DNA of 64,000 nucleotides from UBA961 sp049317525 (GCA_049317525.1 JBMOIC010000012.1:1-64000), one strand, 5' to 3'; positions 8,990 to 18,351 are shown, counted from the first letter of the stretch. Numbers and translations: made by a program. Notes: generated by a model from the letters alone, not told the origin.

Positions 8990-10183
8990 ATGCTTTTGGA
9001 AGATCAGGAATATTTTGCGAATCATTTATACTCTGCAGAAAGACATCATTCTTTTATAAAAAAACTAGAACAAAATATTGGGGCATCGATTGATTTTAGA
9101 ATTGCAGAAATGCCAATTTTTGTCAATAATTCATTAAGAAAGAAATTAGAAAATTACGCCAAAGAAATTATCATTGAATGTATAGATCTTAAGAGTGATT
9201 CTAGATATGATAATCAAATACCAGAATTATATAAAGTTCCACATCAATCTTCAAAACCTCTTTTTTCTGTTGTTGATTTTGCAATTACTCAAGATGCAGA
9301 TGGCGAATATATACCTAAAGTAGTTGAATTACAGGGCTTTCCTTCACTCTTTGGATATCAGTATTTTTATGCAAATACAATATTGCAAGAATATCCATTT
9401 TCGAATAATTATAGTACAAATTTATCTGATTATACAAATGAAGAATATATTTCATTGTTGAAAGAATCACTAATTAGTTCATATCATCCTGATGAAACAT
9501 GTTTATTGGAATATAAACCTGAACAGCAAAAAACAAGACCAGATTTTATTGCTTTACAGAAATTAACTGGCATTCAAACAACTGATATTGAAGAAGTTAA
9601 AAAAGAAGGAAATAAATTATTTCATCAAAGAAATGGAAAATGGGTTCAGTTAAAAAGAGTATTTAATAGAGCAATAGTGGACGAATTACAAGAGAAACAT
9701 GCAAAGTTGAATTTTCATTGGAATGAAGAATTAGATATAGAATGGGCAGGACATCCTAATTGGTTCTTTACCATCAGTAAGAACTCAATGCCTTATTTAA
9801 AGCATCAATCGATTCCAACAACAGTTTTCTTATCTGAGATAGAAAATATTCCAGATAATCTGGAACCTTTTGTTCTTAAATCGTTGTTTTCCTTTTCTGG
9901 TAAAGGTGTTAATGTACATCCAAGCAAAAATGATATTGATTTAATACCTGATAATATGAGAAGTCAGTATATACTTCAATCTAAAATCAGTTATGCAGAT
10001 TGCATATATACTCCTGAAGGAAAGAACAAGGTTGAAATAAGAATAATGTTGATTTGGCCAGAACATTACGATGTACCCATTCCTATGATGTCACTTGCAA
10101 GAACAGGTAGAGGTCCAATGATGGGAGTTAGATATAACAATATACCGTGGACGGGTTCAACCGGATGTCTTTTTAGAAATTAG
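8990..10183 (+). CDS. Conserved protein with ATP-grasp-like C-terminal half, function unknown
   Basis: A 397-residue soluble protein, no signal peptide or membrane helix. I do not recognise a characterised family. VVELQGFPSLFGYQ near residue 120 resembles the substrate or pre-ATP region of ATP-grasp ligases. Near residue 300, FVLKSLFSFSGKGVNV looks like the ATP-binding lysine plus glycine-rich loop of an ATP-grasp fold. VEIRIMLIW near 355 could supply the metal-binding carboxylate, and the C-terminal 40 residues (ARTGRGPMMGVRYNN, WTGSTGCLF) look like a conserved tail. If correct it would be an ATP-dependent carboxylate-amine or thiol ligase. It lies divergent from acpS and upstream of the ECF sigma gene, with no operon partner that suggests a substrate. 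Confidence 0.6.
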   Translation: MLLEDQEYFANHLYSAERHHSFIKKLEQNIGASIDFRIAEMPIFVNNSLRKKLENYAKEIIIECIDLKSDSRYDNQIPELYKVPHQSSKPLFSVVDFAITQDADGEYIPKVVELQGFPSLFGYQYFYANTILQEYPFSNNYSTNLSDYTNEEYISLLKESLISSYHPDETCLLEYKPEQQKTRPDFIALQKLTGIQTTDIEEVKKEGNKLFHQRNGKWVQLKRVFNRAIVDELQEKHAKLNFHWNEELDIEWAGHPNWFFTISKNSMPYLKHQSIPTTVFLSEIENIPDNLEPFVLKSLFSFSGKGVNVHPSKNDIDLIPDNMRSQYILQSKISYADCIYTPEGKNKVEIRIMLIWPEHYDVPIPMMSLARTGRGPMMGVRYNNIPWTGSTGCLFRN

Positions 10184-10315
10184 TGGATTGACTAGTTATT
10201 TCTATCTTTAGATACTGTTGTGAATTCTCTTTATATTTTAGAAATTGATAAGTTTGCACTTACTAATGAAGAAATTTATTTGGAAACTTATTCCAAAGTA
10301 CAAAGTAATACCCTA

Positions 10316-10888
10316 ATGAATAGTACACAAAGTAAGCAATCATTGTTCGAGCAGGAAGCACTTCCACACATGAATGCATTATACAGCTTTGCTGTAAGAT
10401 TGTGTAGAGATAGAGATGATGCAAGTGATTTATTGCAGGAAACTTTTTTAAAAGGTTATCGTTTTTTTGACAAATTTGAAACTGGTACAAATTGCAAAGC
10501 ATGGCTTTTTAGAATATTAAAAAACACATATATAAATCAATATCGAAAAGATAAAAAAGAACCAGATACTATCGAATACGATACTATTGAAGAGTTTTAT
10601 GATTTAATTAGAAGTGAGTCTTCAGAATCTACAGATCTTCAAAAAAGAATTTTTGACAATCTATTAGACGATGAAATTTCGATCGCTTTGGACTCCTTAC
10701 CGGAATCATTTAGAACAGCTATCATCTTATGTGATTTAGAAGGAATGACTTATGATGAAATTTCAGAAATCCTAGAATGCCCAATTGGAACTGTTAGGTC
10801 AAGGCTTCACAGAGCTAGAAATATTTTAGCATCTAAACTGATAAAGTATGCCAAAAACCGTGGTTATGATACCCAGCAATATGAATAA
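10316..10888 (+). CDS. ECF-type RNA polymerase sigma factor
   Basis: A sigma-70 family extracytoplasmic-function factor of about 190 residues. Region 2 is seen as HMNALYSFAVRLCRDRDDA, then SDLLQETFLKGYRFFDKFE and a WLFRILKNTYINQYRK stretch. Region 4 includes LPESFRTAIILCDLEGMTYDEISEILECPIGTVRSRLHRAR, the helix-turn-helix that reads the -35 element. The frame is open from a GTG at 10220, but family homology begins just after the ATG at 10316, so that start is preferred. The next gene encodes its probable membrane anti-sigma factor, implying response to an envelope signal. Confidence 0.92.
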   Translation: MNSTQSKQSLFEQEALPHMNALYSFAVRLCRDRDDASDLLQETFLKGYRFFDKFETGTNCKAWLFRILKNTYINQYRKDKKEPDTIEYDTIEEFYDLIRSESSESTDLQKRIFDNLLDDEISIALDSLPESFRTAIILCDLEGMTYDEISEILECPIGTVRSRLHRARNILASKLIKYAKNRGYDTQQYE

Positions 10889-10930
10889 TAAAATTAATTA
10901 ATATTTTTTTTTACAACTTTAAGTACTACA

Positions 10931-11824
10931 GTGAATTACAAGCAACAAGAACTCGAAGAGATTCTCACATCTTTAATAGATGGGGAATATATTGCCCCAG
11001 ATCTTAGAGCAGAGCTTCTGAAACGTCTTGATTCTAACACTGAGTTACGCGTAGCACATTCAATTCAAACGGCAACCAAAAACATCTTGATTAATCGCAA
11101 AGATGCATTGAGCCTTCATGCCCCCCTAGACGTTCAAATGGCAATTCAAAGAAATTTTGCCAATGAAAAATTAATGAATTCTGCAGAGCATTCATCTACA
11201 TTTGAAAGAGCATTTAACAATGTATATAATGCAATACTTAATATTTTCCTTAAGCCTGTAATTGCCTTCCCTTTAGGCATAATTATTGGTATATCGGGCT
11301 ATTTACTGTATAATCAATCCTCTATTGATTCCGAAATATTTTCCCATATAAATATCACTCACAATGGCAATGATAATTTATGTTTTCAAGCATATAATAA
11401 TTTTCATTCTTTGGAGCAGGGCAATTTACCGCTGCAAATGCTAACCAATAATAAAGATGAATTATCTATATTCTTTAAAGAAAAAGGCGTTAGTTATCCA
11501 GTTTTTTACCCAGATATTGATGCAGAATTACAGGGTGGTGTTGTTTCTGACTATAAAGGTGTTAAATTGGCCCACTTTGTTTTTAAAGTAGGCGATAAAT
11601 TTGTATACATGTACGAAGTGCCAAATCAGATGATAGATAACCATAATCTGCAAATCAATCCAAAAGCTATAGAAATAGTTAATAAAGCTGATTGGTATTG
11701 GGAGAAAGAAAAAGGTTCCAATAATACAATGGTATTATGGCGTATAAAATCTAATATGTGTTCAATCGTCACAAATCTTCGTATGGATCAACTCTCAGCA
11801 CTTATTCACGTTAAGGAATCCTGA
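10931..11824 (+). CDS. Probable anti-sigma factor, single-pass membrane protein
   Basis: A 297-residue protein starting at a GTG, 42 nt after the sigma gene. The cytoplasmic N-terminus (LTSLIDGEYIAPDLRAELLKRL and following) resembles the anti-sigma domains paired with ECF factors in this group. One membrane helix follows at about 107-125 (PVIAFPLGIIIGISGYLLY), and about 170 residues are predicted outside the membrane. No zinc-finger HxxxCxxC motif is present. Position between an ECF sigma factor and a TlpA-like thioredoxin supports the role: it would hold the sigma factor until an envelope or redox signal arrives. The assignment rests mainly on topology and context. Confidence 0.72.
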   Translation: MNYKQQELEEILTSLIDGEYIAPDLRAELLKRLDSNTELRVAHSIQTATKNILINRKDALSLHAPLDVQMAIQRNFANEKLMNSAEHSSTFERAFNNVYNAILNIFLKPVIAFPLGIIIGISGYLLYNQSSIDSEIFSHINITHNGNDNLCFQAYNNFHSLEQGNLPLQMLTNNKDELSIFFKEKGVSYPVFYPDIDAELQGGVVSDYKGVKLAHFVFKVGDKFVYMYEVPNQMIDNHNLQINPKAIEIVNKADWYWEKEKGSNNTMVLWRIKSNMCSIVTNLRMDQLSALIHVKES

Positions 11825-11825
11825 T

Positions 11826-12407
11826 ATGAATTGCTTTCAGGGCACATCACATCGTCGTTTAGCATTAATATGTACCTTTTTATTAGGAACATTTACTTCC
11901 GTCCAAGTTTATGCTCAAACTGCCGACAATACACCAAAAGTCAAGGTTTTTCCTATTGAAACAGTTAATAAATCAACGGTTCCTGGTAAGGTATCCTCTT
12001 TTACATGGAAAGATGGAACCAATTTGAGTAATTTAATTCAGTATGGAGCTGGAAAGGTAATATTCCTGAACTTTTGGGCAACGTGGTGTCCTCCTTGCAG
12101 AAAAGAAATCCCAGATATCATCGAGCTTTCCAAAGAGTTTTCTGAAAATGAAGTTCTAGTTTTAGGTGTTTCAATGGATAGAGATGATGATGCATTAAAA
12201 ACTGTTAGTAAATTTGTACGCTTAAAAAACATGCCTTATACAGTACTAGTTGGCAATGATCAAGTTGCAGATGCTTTCGATGGAATTGGAGCCATTCCAA
12301 CTACATTTATTATTAAAGCAGATGGAAGTATTTCAGAAAAGATAGTTGGTGCAAGAAGCAAAGAAGATTTTAAGTCTGCAATAATGCGTGCAATGATAAA
12401 AAAATAA
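11826..12407 (+). CDS. TlpA/ResA-like periplasmic thioredoxin
   Basis: A 193-residue exported thioredoxin-fold protein. An N-terminal signal (about residues 10-30, ending in VYA) is followed by a redoxin domain with the active site NFWATWCPPCRKEIP, cysteines at 88 and 91, and the cis-proline region IGAIPTTFII near 155-165. Such proteins reduce disulfides outside the membrane, often of apocytochromes or metal-site proteins. It begins 1 nt after the anti-sigma stop, with an AAGGA ribosome binding site, so it is probably cotranscribed with the sigma/anti-sigma pair and may be part of the signal or its target. Confidence 0.9.
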   Translation: MNCFQGTSHRRLALICTFLLGTFTSVQVYAQTADNTPKVKVFPIETVNKSTVPGKVSSFTWKDGTNLSNLIQYGAGKVIFLNFWATWCPPCRKEIPDIIELSKEFSENEVLVLGVSMDRDDDALKTVSKFVRLKNMPYTVLVGNDQVADAFDGIGAIPTTFIIKADGSISEKIVGARSKEDFKSAIMRAMIKK

Positions 12408-12430
12408 TTCGTTCTACATAAAATGTATTG

Positions 12431-12460
12431 AACCCCAAAAAGTTTTTTTTGGGGTTTTTT
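12431..12460 (+). terminator. Rho-independent terminator after the tlpA-like gene
   Basis: AACCCCAAAA, a short spacer, TTTTGGGG and then TTTTTT. The tail overlaps the stop codon of the convergent DUF58 gene, so the element may serve both directions. Confidence 0.8.
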
Positions 12461-13352
12461 ATTGTCTATTTCTTTTAAATAGATATTCTCTTAAAGCTAT
12501 TGCATATGGCTGAGAGGTATCAATTTGCAAATATTCTACGCCTCTAATTCTACATTCATGTTTTAACTGAATCACAAAACGCTGAAATTCTTCTGTGTAC
12601 GATTTCTTAATTTGATATGGCTGAGTAATTAACTCTTCACCAGTTTCTATATCTTTAAAATTAGCATCTGCACCAAAATCGAAATCTTTTTCTCTTGGAT
12701 CTAGAACCTGAATCGCAATCACTTCATGGCCATTGTGTCTAAAATGTTTTAGAGCTTGTACAATAGATTGGATATCATCAAAAAAATCGCTGATAACTAT
12801 TACCATACCTCTTTTGGGTAATTGATCAGCAAGCTTATGCAATGCATCCGAAGTGCCAGTTTGCATTGATGGGACAGCGGATCCTAAAATTTTAAGTATT
12901 TCTTGAAGATGGGAAGGTTTCTTTTTGGGGGGTAAAAAATTCACTAAATCTGTATTATATAGTGCTAGTCCGGCAGCATCTTGTTGTTTCATCATCAAAT
13001 AGCAGAAAGACGCAGCCAAACAAGCAGCATAATCGAATTTAGTAATATTTCCTTTTGAAGCATAATTCATCGATGCACTGGAATCAACTACAACTGTACA
13101 ACGTAAATTGGTTTCTTCTTCGAATTGCTTGATATAATATCGATTAGTTCTTCCTACAATTTTCCAATCTAAATATCTTAAATCATCCCCTGGATGATAT
13201 TGTCTGTGTTCGGCAAATTCTACACTAAAACCATGATATGGTGATTTATGCAAACCAGACATAAAGCCTTCGACTATCAGCCTAGCTTTAATTTCAATTG
13301 ATCCCAAACTTGAAACAGCTTCGGGGCTTAGATATTTGTGTGAATTATACAT
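12459..13352 (-). CDS. DUF58 domain protein with von Willebrand A-like fold
   Basis: A 297-residue cytoplasmic protein of the DUF58 family, commonly found near MoxR AAA+ ATPases and other vWA proteins. HRQYHPGDDLRYLDWK is the DUF58 signature, followed by VVVDSSASM, an intact MIDAS-type metal site (DxSxS). The frame is open to 13430, but the family homology begins at the ATG at 13352 (MYNSHKYLSPEAV). That start gives an 8-nt overlap with the upstream aminotransferase, implying coupling. No MoxR gene lies in the window, which is a departure from the usual neighbourhood. Biochemical function is unknown; a chaperone-like role in assembling complexes is inferred from relatives. Confidence 0.88.
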   Translation of the reverse strand: MYNSHKYLSPEAVSSLGSIEIKARLIVEGFMSGLHKSPYHGFSVEFAEHRQYHPGDDLRYLDWKIVGRTNRYYIKQFEEETNLRCTVVVDSSASMNYASKGNITKFDYAACLAASFCYLMMKQQDAAGLALYNTDLVNFLPPKKKPSHLQEILKILGSAVPSMQTGTSDALHKLADQLPKRGMVIVISDFFDDIQSIVQALKHFRHNGHEVIAIQVLDPREKDFDFGADANFKDIETGEELITQPYQIKKSYTEEFQRFVIQLKHECRIRGVEYLQIDTSQPYAIALREYLFKRNRQ

Positions 13353-14547
13353 TTTTTTGATTTTGTAAAGAAGAAATCCCCTCGGCAAGACGCAATATCC
13401 CTTTTTGAAGTGTTTGTTCAGAAGCAGCAAAAGAAATTCTTATTGAATTTGGATTGCCAAATGCACTACCAGGAACTAAGGCCAACAAAAATCTATCTAA
13501 TAAATAACTACAAAATATTGCATCGTCTTCAATGCCTGCATCAACAAGAATTGATCCTAATTCAATAAAAACATAAAAAGCACCATCAGGAATATGAAAT
13601 CTAATACCTGGTATTGTTGACAGTAAATCACAAACCAAGTGTTTTCTAAGAGAAAATGCTTTACGCATGTTTTCTACATCATGATCTCCACCAATTAAAG
13701 CACCAAGCGCTGCTTTTTGCGCAATAGAACATGGATGGGAAGTACTTTGTCCTTGTACTTTAGATGCTTCTTTAAAAACATGCTCTGGGGCATTCATATA
13801 GCCTATACGCCATCCTGTCATTGCATATGCTTTCGATACCCCATTAACGGTGATTACTCTATGAGCTATAGATTCAATAGCACCCGGAGAAAAGTGTTTA
13901 ATCTCACCGAATGATATCTTCTCATAAATTTCATCACTAATAATATAACAATCATGATCTTGTAATACAGCTGCTAAGTCTCTTATTTCTTGCTCTGTAT
14001 ACATGATTCCAGTAGGATTGGAAGGACTATTTAAGATAACACATTTAGTGTTATTTGTTAAATGAGCCTGCAATTGCAAAGGAGTAACTTTATATACTTG
14101 TTCAAATGAAGCTTGAATGATAATCGGTGTGGCACCAGTTAATGCTACCATAGCAGGATAACTAACCCAATATGGAGCAAAGATCAATACTTCATCGCCT
14201 TCATTACATATAGCATTCAGCACATTATAGATACATTGTTTAGCTCCACCAGAAATTAAGATCGTTGACTGGCTAACAAATTTAATATCATTATCATTAA
14301 TAAATTTATTAGCAACAGCTTCTCTTAATTCTATAATACCATCGGATTCTGTATAATGAGTAAAATTCTGTGCAATTGCATGTAATGCTGCTTGCTTAGC
14401 ACATTCTGGTGTATCAAAATCAGGTTCTCCTACAGAGAGCGAGACAATATCTAAACCCTGCTTCTTTAATCTTTTTGCTTTATTTGATATTGCCAAAGTT
14501 TGCGCTTCCTGTGCAGCTAAAACTCGGTATGATAAATGTGAACTCAA
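13345..14547 (-). CDS. Class I/II pyridoxal-phosphate aminotransferase (aspartate aminotransferase-like)
   Basis: A fold-type I aminotransferase of about 400 residues. SLSVGEPDFDTP is the substrate-binding N-terminal motif. NSPSNPTG and SDEIYEKI contribute cofactor contacts, and VNGVSKAYAMTGWRIGY near residue 240 carries the PLP-binding lysine and the downstream arginine. This pattern is typical of the AspC/AspB Igamma family, which interconverts aspartate and oxaloacetate or related amino acids. A GAGG element is 2 nt before a GTG at 14553 and 8 nt before a TTG at 14547, so the TTG is the better start. The 3' end overlaps the DUF58 gene. Confidence 0.9.
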   Translation of the reverse strand: MSSHLSYRVLAAQEAQTLAISNKAKRLKKQGLDIVSLSVGEPDFDTPECAKQAALHAIAQNFTHYTESDGIIELREAVANKFINDNDIKFVSQSTILISGGAKQCIYNVLNAICNEGDEVLIFAPYWVSYPAMVALTGATPIIIQASFEQVYKVTPLQLQAHLTNNTKCVILNSPSNPTGIMYTEQEIRDLAAVLQDHDCYIISDEIYEKISFGEIKHFSPGAIESIAHRVITVNGVSKAYAMTGWRIGYMNAPEHVFKEASKVQGQSTSHPCSIAQKAALGALIGGDHDVENMRKAFSLRKHLVCDLLSTIPGIRFHIPDGAFYVFIELGSILVDAGIEDDAIFCSYLLDRFLLALVPGSAFGNPNSIRISFAASEQTLQKGILRLAEGISSLQNQKNV

Positions 14548-14753
14548 AATCACTTCCTCTATGCTTTATTTTTCTTTATGCTTAGGCATTCAAAGATTCA
14601 AATGCCAATAATATGCCAAATTACAATAAACGAAGGATATCCCCAAGGCTTATAAATAGGCACCTTCATCAAACATTTAAGAATGTTTTCACTTCGTTTC
14701 CCATATGTAATTAAAATTCATAATTTGTTTTTATTAATAATGAGATGTAAGAA

Positions 14754-15947
14754 ATGCATATGGAAAAAAAACCACTAACAGTAAGCCAAATAACAGGAAC
14801 AATTAAATCATTATTAGATGGAATGGGAATTCTTTCAATAACTGGAGAAATTTCTAATTTCAAATTGCATTCTTCTGGACACCGGTATTTTTCTTTAAAA
14901 GATGATGCCGCACAAATTTCTGCTGTCATGTGGCGGGGCAAAACCATTGCATTTCCATTACAAGATGGCATGAAAGTATTAGCAATAGGTACGGTTTCAG
15001 TTTATCCTCCGCAAGGAAAATATCAATTAGATTGTATATCAATTGTCCCTTTGGGTACTGGCGATCTTTACATGGCTTTCGAGGAATTAAAATTAAAACT
15101 TGGACGAGAAGGTTTATTTGATATTTCCCGAAAAAAACCTATTCCAGTATTTGCTAAAAACATTGGTATTATTACTTCTCCAACAGGTGCAGCTGTTCAA
15201 GATATTTTAACTACACTTAAACGAAGAAGCCCATTATCCGAAATTCTCTTAAGGCCTACTTTAGTTCAAGGTGATTCTGCAATTGAAGATATTAAAAATG
15301 CTATCATTGAATTGCAATCATACAATTGCGACATCATAATCCTAGCTAGGGGCGGAGGTTCTATCGAAGACTTATGGGCTTTCAATTCTGAAGTAGTTGC
15401 AAGAACAATTGCCAATTGTTCCATACCAATTATAGCCGGAATTGGACATGAAACCGATTTCACAATTGCTGATTTTGTAGCAGATCACCGTGCAGCTACT
15501 CCAACAGCTGCCGCTGAATTAGCAACCTCTATTACAATCTCAGATTTTATTCATTTTATTGATAATACAGAGAATTCGATAAAAAAAGTGATATCCCAAA
15601 CCATATCTCAGAAAAAAGAATTAGTACTTAGATATGAACAACATTCAGGTTTTAAATTTGTAAAAGATTCTATTCGATATGCGATTCAAAAAACAGATGA
15701 TCTAGAAACTAGATTATTTCAAAATAGTCAAAGAACTCTAGCCGATCACAAAAAAGGATTTTTTGCATTAGAACAATATTTTAATGCTCTATATCCATTA
15801 CAACCACTCAAAAAAGGATTTGCTTTACTGCAAAAAGATGGTAAAACAATTACATCTAACGAACAATTATGCACACATGATATCATTACAATTCAAAGAG
15901 AATTCAGCACTTCTACTGCTCAGATATTATCCAATTCACTCGAATAA
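14754..15947 (+). CDS. xseA: Exodeoxyribonuclease VII large subunit
   Basis: A 397-residue nuclease subunit that degrades single-stranded DNA from both ends into oligonucleotides, in repair. The N-terminal OB-fold reads LTVSQITGTIKSLL through RYFSLKDDAAQISAVMW. The catalytic domain includes GIITSPTGAAVQDILTTLKRR, IILARGGGSIEDLWAFNSE and GIGHETDFTIADFVADHRA(A)TPTAAAE, all hallmarks of XseA. The C-terminal coiled coil is somewhat short. The small subunit xseB, often adjacent, is not found next to it; the following element is a tRNA. An ATG two codons in is an alternative start. Confidence 0.95.
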   Translation: MHMEKKPLTVSQITGTIKSLLDGMGILSITGEISNFKLHSSGHRYFSLKDDAAQISAVMWRGKTIAFPLQDGMKVLAIGTVSVYPPQGKYQLDCISIVPLGTGDLYMAFEELKLKLGREGLFDISRKKPIPVFAKNIGIITSPTGAAVQDILTTLKRRSPLSEILLRPTLVQGDSAIEDIKNAIIELQSYNCDIIILARGGGSIEDLWAFNSEVVARTIANCSIPIIAGIGHETDFTIADFVADHRAATPTAAAELATSITISDFIHFIDNTENSIKKVISQTISQKKELVLRYEQHSGFKFVKDSIRYAIQKTDDLETRLFQNSQRTLADHKKGFFALEQYFNALYPLQPLKKGFALLQKDGKTITSNEQLCTHDIITIQREFSTSTAQILSNSLE

Positions 15948-16050
15948 TTATATCAGGTAATTACATTATTTTACCCTTCAGATTTTTTTTTCTTTGATTC
16001 TTAATCAGCATCTCTTATTTTTGCAACTCTGTTTTATAAACAAACATTGT

Positions 16051-16122
<72 letters not shown>

Positions 16123-16136
16123 CTGATATATACTTG

Positions 16137-16169
16137 AAAGCCACAGCCGGCTTACGGTTTGTGGCTTTT
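16137..16169 (+). terminator. Hairpin terminator after tRNA-Gln
   Basis: A nine-pair stem AAAGCCACA/TGTGGCTTT starts 15 bases past the tRNA and ends in a short T run. The loop can pair further (GCC with GGT). Confidence 0.7.
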
Positions 16170-16261
16170 CACTAAGAATTAAACGGTTATCATGTATTAC
16201 TTTATTGTATTATTGGTAACCTTATATACTTTATAATTAATCAGTTCTTGGTGCATTCTGC

Positions 16262-17200
16262 ATGTCAGAGTTAATTATTGTTTCTGGTAGGTCAAATAGT
16301 CCCTTAGCCGAAAAAATAGCTCGTTCTTTAGGAGAAGAGTTATCTCCGGTAACAATTACAAACTTTAGTGATGGAGAAATTTGGGTTAAATACGAAGAAA
16401 ACATTAGGGGTAAAGATGTTTTTATTGTTCAACCTACAAATCCTCCTGCAGAAAATTTTCTTGAACTATTAATCATGATTGATGCTGCACGCAGGGCATC
16501 TGCAAATAGAATAACAGCTGTTATTCCTTATTTTGCATATTCGCGTCAAGACAGAAAAGATCAGCCTAGAGTTTCTGTTACTGCTAAATTAGTTGCTAAT
16601 TTGATAACCGAAGCAGGTGCAGACAGAATAATCACAATGGATTTGCACACACCGCAAATTCAAGGCTTTTTTGATATTCCTTTAGACCATTTATATGGTT
16701 CTACTGTATTAGTTAAAGCGCTTTTTGATATTAAGTCTGAGAACCTTGCAATAGCTTCTCCTGATGTTGGTGGCATAAAAACCGCTAGAACATATGCTAA
16801 GATTCTTGGTGCTGACTTAGTAGTGGTAGATAAGCGTAGGCCTTCTCATAATGTTGCCGAAGTGATGAATATAATCGGCGAAGTTGAAGGTAAGAATATC
16901 ATTGTAATTGACGATTTGATTGATACAGGAACTACATTTGTGAAATGCTCTGAAGCATTAATTGCTGCTGGGGCAAAAAGTATCACAGGTGTATGTACAC
17001 ATGCGGTATTTTCTGGTAGTGCCATAGAGAAAATTCATAATAGTCCTGCAATACAGCATGTGTATGTTACAGATACTTTCCCGATGCATTGGGATAGCAA
17101 TAAAATACATACGATTTCTGTAGCAGACTTATTCGCAGAAGCGATACGTAGAACGCATAATAATGCTTCGATCAGTTCGCTTTTTGAAATAATTAGATAA
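16262..17200 (+). CDS. prs: Ribose-phosphate pyrophosphokinase
   Basis: A 312-residue PRPP synthase that transfers pyrophosphate from ATP to ribose 5-phosphate, feeding purine, pyrimidine, histidine, tryptophan and NAD synthesis. Visible motifs include SGRSNSPLAEKIA, FSDGEIWVKYEENIRG, YFAYSRQDRK(D) and TMDLHTPQIQGFF. The PRPP-binding loop is VIDDLIDTGTT near residue 220. Length and motifs match class I enzymes. It lies 37 nt upstream of rplY, the same order as in the prs-ctc unit of many bacteria, so the two are probably cotranscribed. Confidence 0.97.
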   Translation: MSELIIVSGRSNSPLAEKIARSLGEELSPVTITNFSDGEIWVKYEENIRGKDVFIVQPTNPPAENFLELLIMIDAARRASANRITAVIPYFAYSRQDRKDQPRVSVTAKLVANLITEAGADRIITMDLHTPQIQGFFDIPLDHLYGSTVLVKALFDIKSENLAIASPDVGGIKTARTYAKILGADLVVVDKRRPSHNVAEVMNIIGEVEGKNIIVIDDLIDTGTTFVKCSEALIAAGAKSITGVCTHAVFSGSAIEKIHNSPAIQHVYVTDTFPMHWDSNKIHTISVADLFAEAIRRTHNNASISSLFEIIR

Positions 17201-17237
17201 ATATACTATTCAATAAGAATTTCATTGGAGAATCACA

Positions 17238-17807
17238 ATGAGTGAAGTTGTTCTTAAAGCTCAGCGCCGTGATATTGGTAAAAAAGCCTCTAAAGCTGTA
17301 AGGAATTCAGGCTTAGTTACTGGAATATATTATAGCCATGGCGAAGAGCCTATTGCTATTTCTGTTCATCCGCTAAATATGCGTCCTATTGTGTATACAG
17401 CAAATGCAAAAATTATAAACTTAGATGTAGAAGGTTCTAATTCTACTATTAAATGCATGTTGAAAGATATATCTTTCGATCCTGTTACTGATGTAATTGT
17501 TCATTTTGATTTATTTGGTGTGCAAGAAGACAAGCCAATTAATATTCTTGTTCCAGTTGCCTTTAAAGGACAAAGCGTTGGTATAAAAGAAGGTGGTATT
17601 TTGGAACATATTATCCATAAACTACCAGTGGCTTGCTTACCTAAGGATCTTCCCGAAAAATTAGAGATTGATATTACAGATTTAAGAATTGGCCATGCAA
17701 TTCATGTTCGTGATATTAATTTCCCTGGTTTAACCATCAAAACTAATGGTGATGCTACTATTGTAGCTATTGCTGCCCCCCGAAAAAAGGATGAAGTAAA
17801 GAGTTAA
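17238..17807 (+). CDS. rplY: 50S ribosomal protein L25 (long, Ctc type)
   Basis: A 189-residue L25 with the N-terminal 5S rRNA-binding domain (about 1-90) and the C-terminal TL5/Ctc beta domain (about 95-185). RRDIGKKASKAVRNSGLVTGIYY matches the conserved N-terminus, and a VHFDLFGV stretch sits at the domain border. A GGAG element is 7 nt before the ATG. It is placed after prs, as in other bacteria, but pth does not follow; a strong terminator does. Confidence 0.94.
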   Translation: MSEVVLKAQRRDIGKKASKAVRNSGLVTGIYYSHGEEPIAISVHPLNMRPIVYTANAKIINLDVEGSNSTIKCMLKDISFDPVTDVIVHFDLFGVQEDKPINILVPVAFKGQSVGIKEGGILEHIIHKLPVACLPKDLPEKLEIDITDLRIGHAIHVRDINFPGLTIKTNGDATIVAIAAPRKKDEVKS

Positions 17808-17824
17808 TCCTTACTTGCTTATGT

Positions 17825-17860
17825 AAAAGGCTGTATTTTTTTAGAAATACAGCCTTTTTT
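17825..17860 (+). terminator. Rho-independent terminator after rplY
   Basis: AAAAGGCTGTATTT, a TTTTAG loop, AAATACAGCC and then TTTTTT. The stem is symmetrical and A-flanked, so it can also end the convergent gene at 17860. Confidence 0.88.
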
Positions 17861-18225
17861 TATTCGTCTCTCATAAACCATGCTTTATCAATTAATCCAT
17901 GTTGATTCACATGATAGATAGCAGTAGCATGAATAGTTTTTCCTTTTACCTGCCCATTAACTAACTCTTCATCAATTGCGAATTCCCCACAAGCAATTCT
18001 CTTTACTATAATGCACAGTAAATCAGGACATCTATTAAACATAGATCCATAAATAGCTCGCATTTCTACTTTACCCTTACAAAATACTTCGCCACTGTGC
18101 TGATAAGTAAGTTCAATATCATCAGAATAGCAATCTAAAAATGCATCTATATCCTTATCATTATATGCATCTACTTGCCTTTGTGCAGCATATTCTGCTA
18201 ATGATTCATTATTCTTATTTTGCAT
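17860..18225 (-). CDS. SnoaL/NTF2-like fold protein
   Basis: A 121-residue single-domain protein of the NTF2-like superfamily. It begins with an alpha-helical segment ending in VDAYNDKDIDAFLDCYSDDIEL. A curved sheet follows, with GKVEMRAIYGSMFNRCPDL and closing in GLIDKAWFMRDE. Such small cone-shaped folds include limonene epoxide hydrolases, SnoaL cyclases and many proteins of unknown substrate. No catalytic residue can be assigned from sequence alone. It stands alone on the minus strand, convergent with rplY and divergent from the histidine kinase. Confidence 0.8.
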   Translation of the reverse strand: MQNKNNESLAEYAAQRQVDAYNDKDIDAFLDCYSDDIELTYQHSGEVFCKGKVEMRAIYGSMFNRCPDLLCIIVKRIACGEFAIDEELVNGQVKGKTIHATAIYHVNQHGLIDKAWFMRDE

Positions 18226-18351
18226 ATATGAGTATCTGATAATAATAATTCAATAAATGTTAATGGACGTTAAATCTTCTGCAAATCTACATTGATTTAT
18301 GTAAATTGTTATCGCTAATCAAAATTAGGGTAAAACAAATTTATATTCTGA

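Noticed and set aside
10220..10315. Sigma factor start at GTG 10220
   Set aside because: The extra 32 residues lie before the family homology and have no ribosome binding site; ATG 10316 is a better fit.
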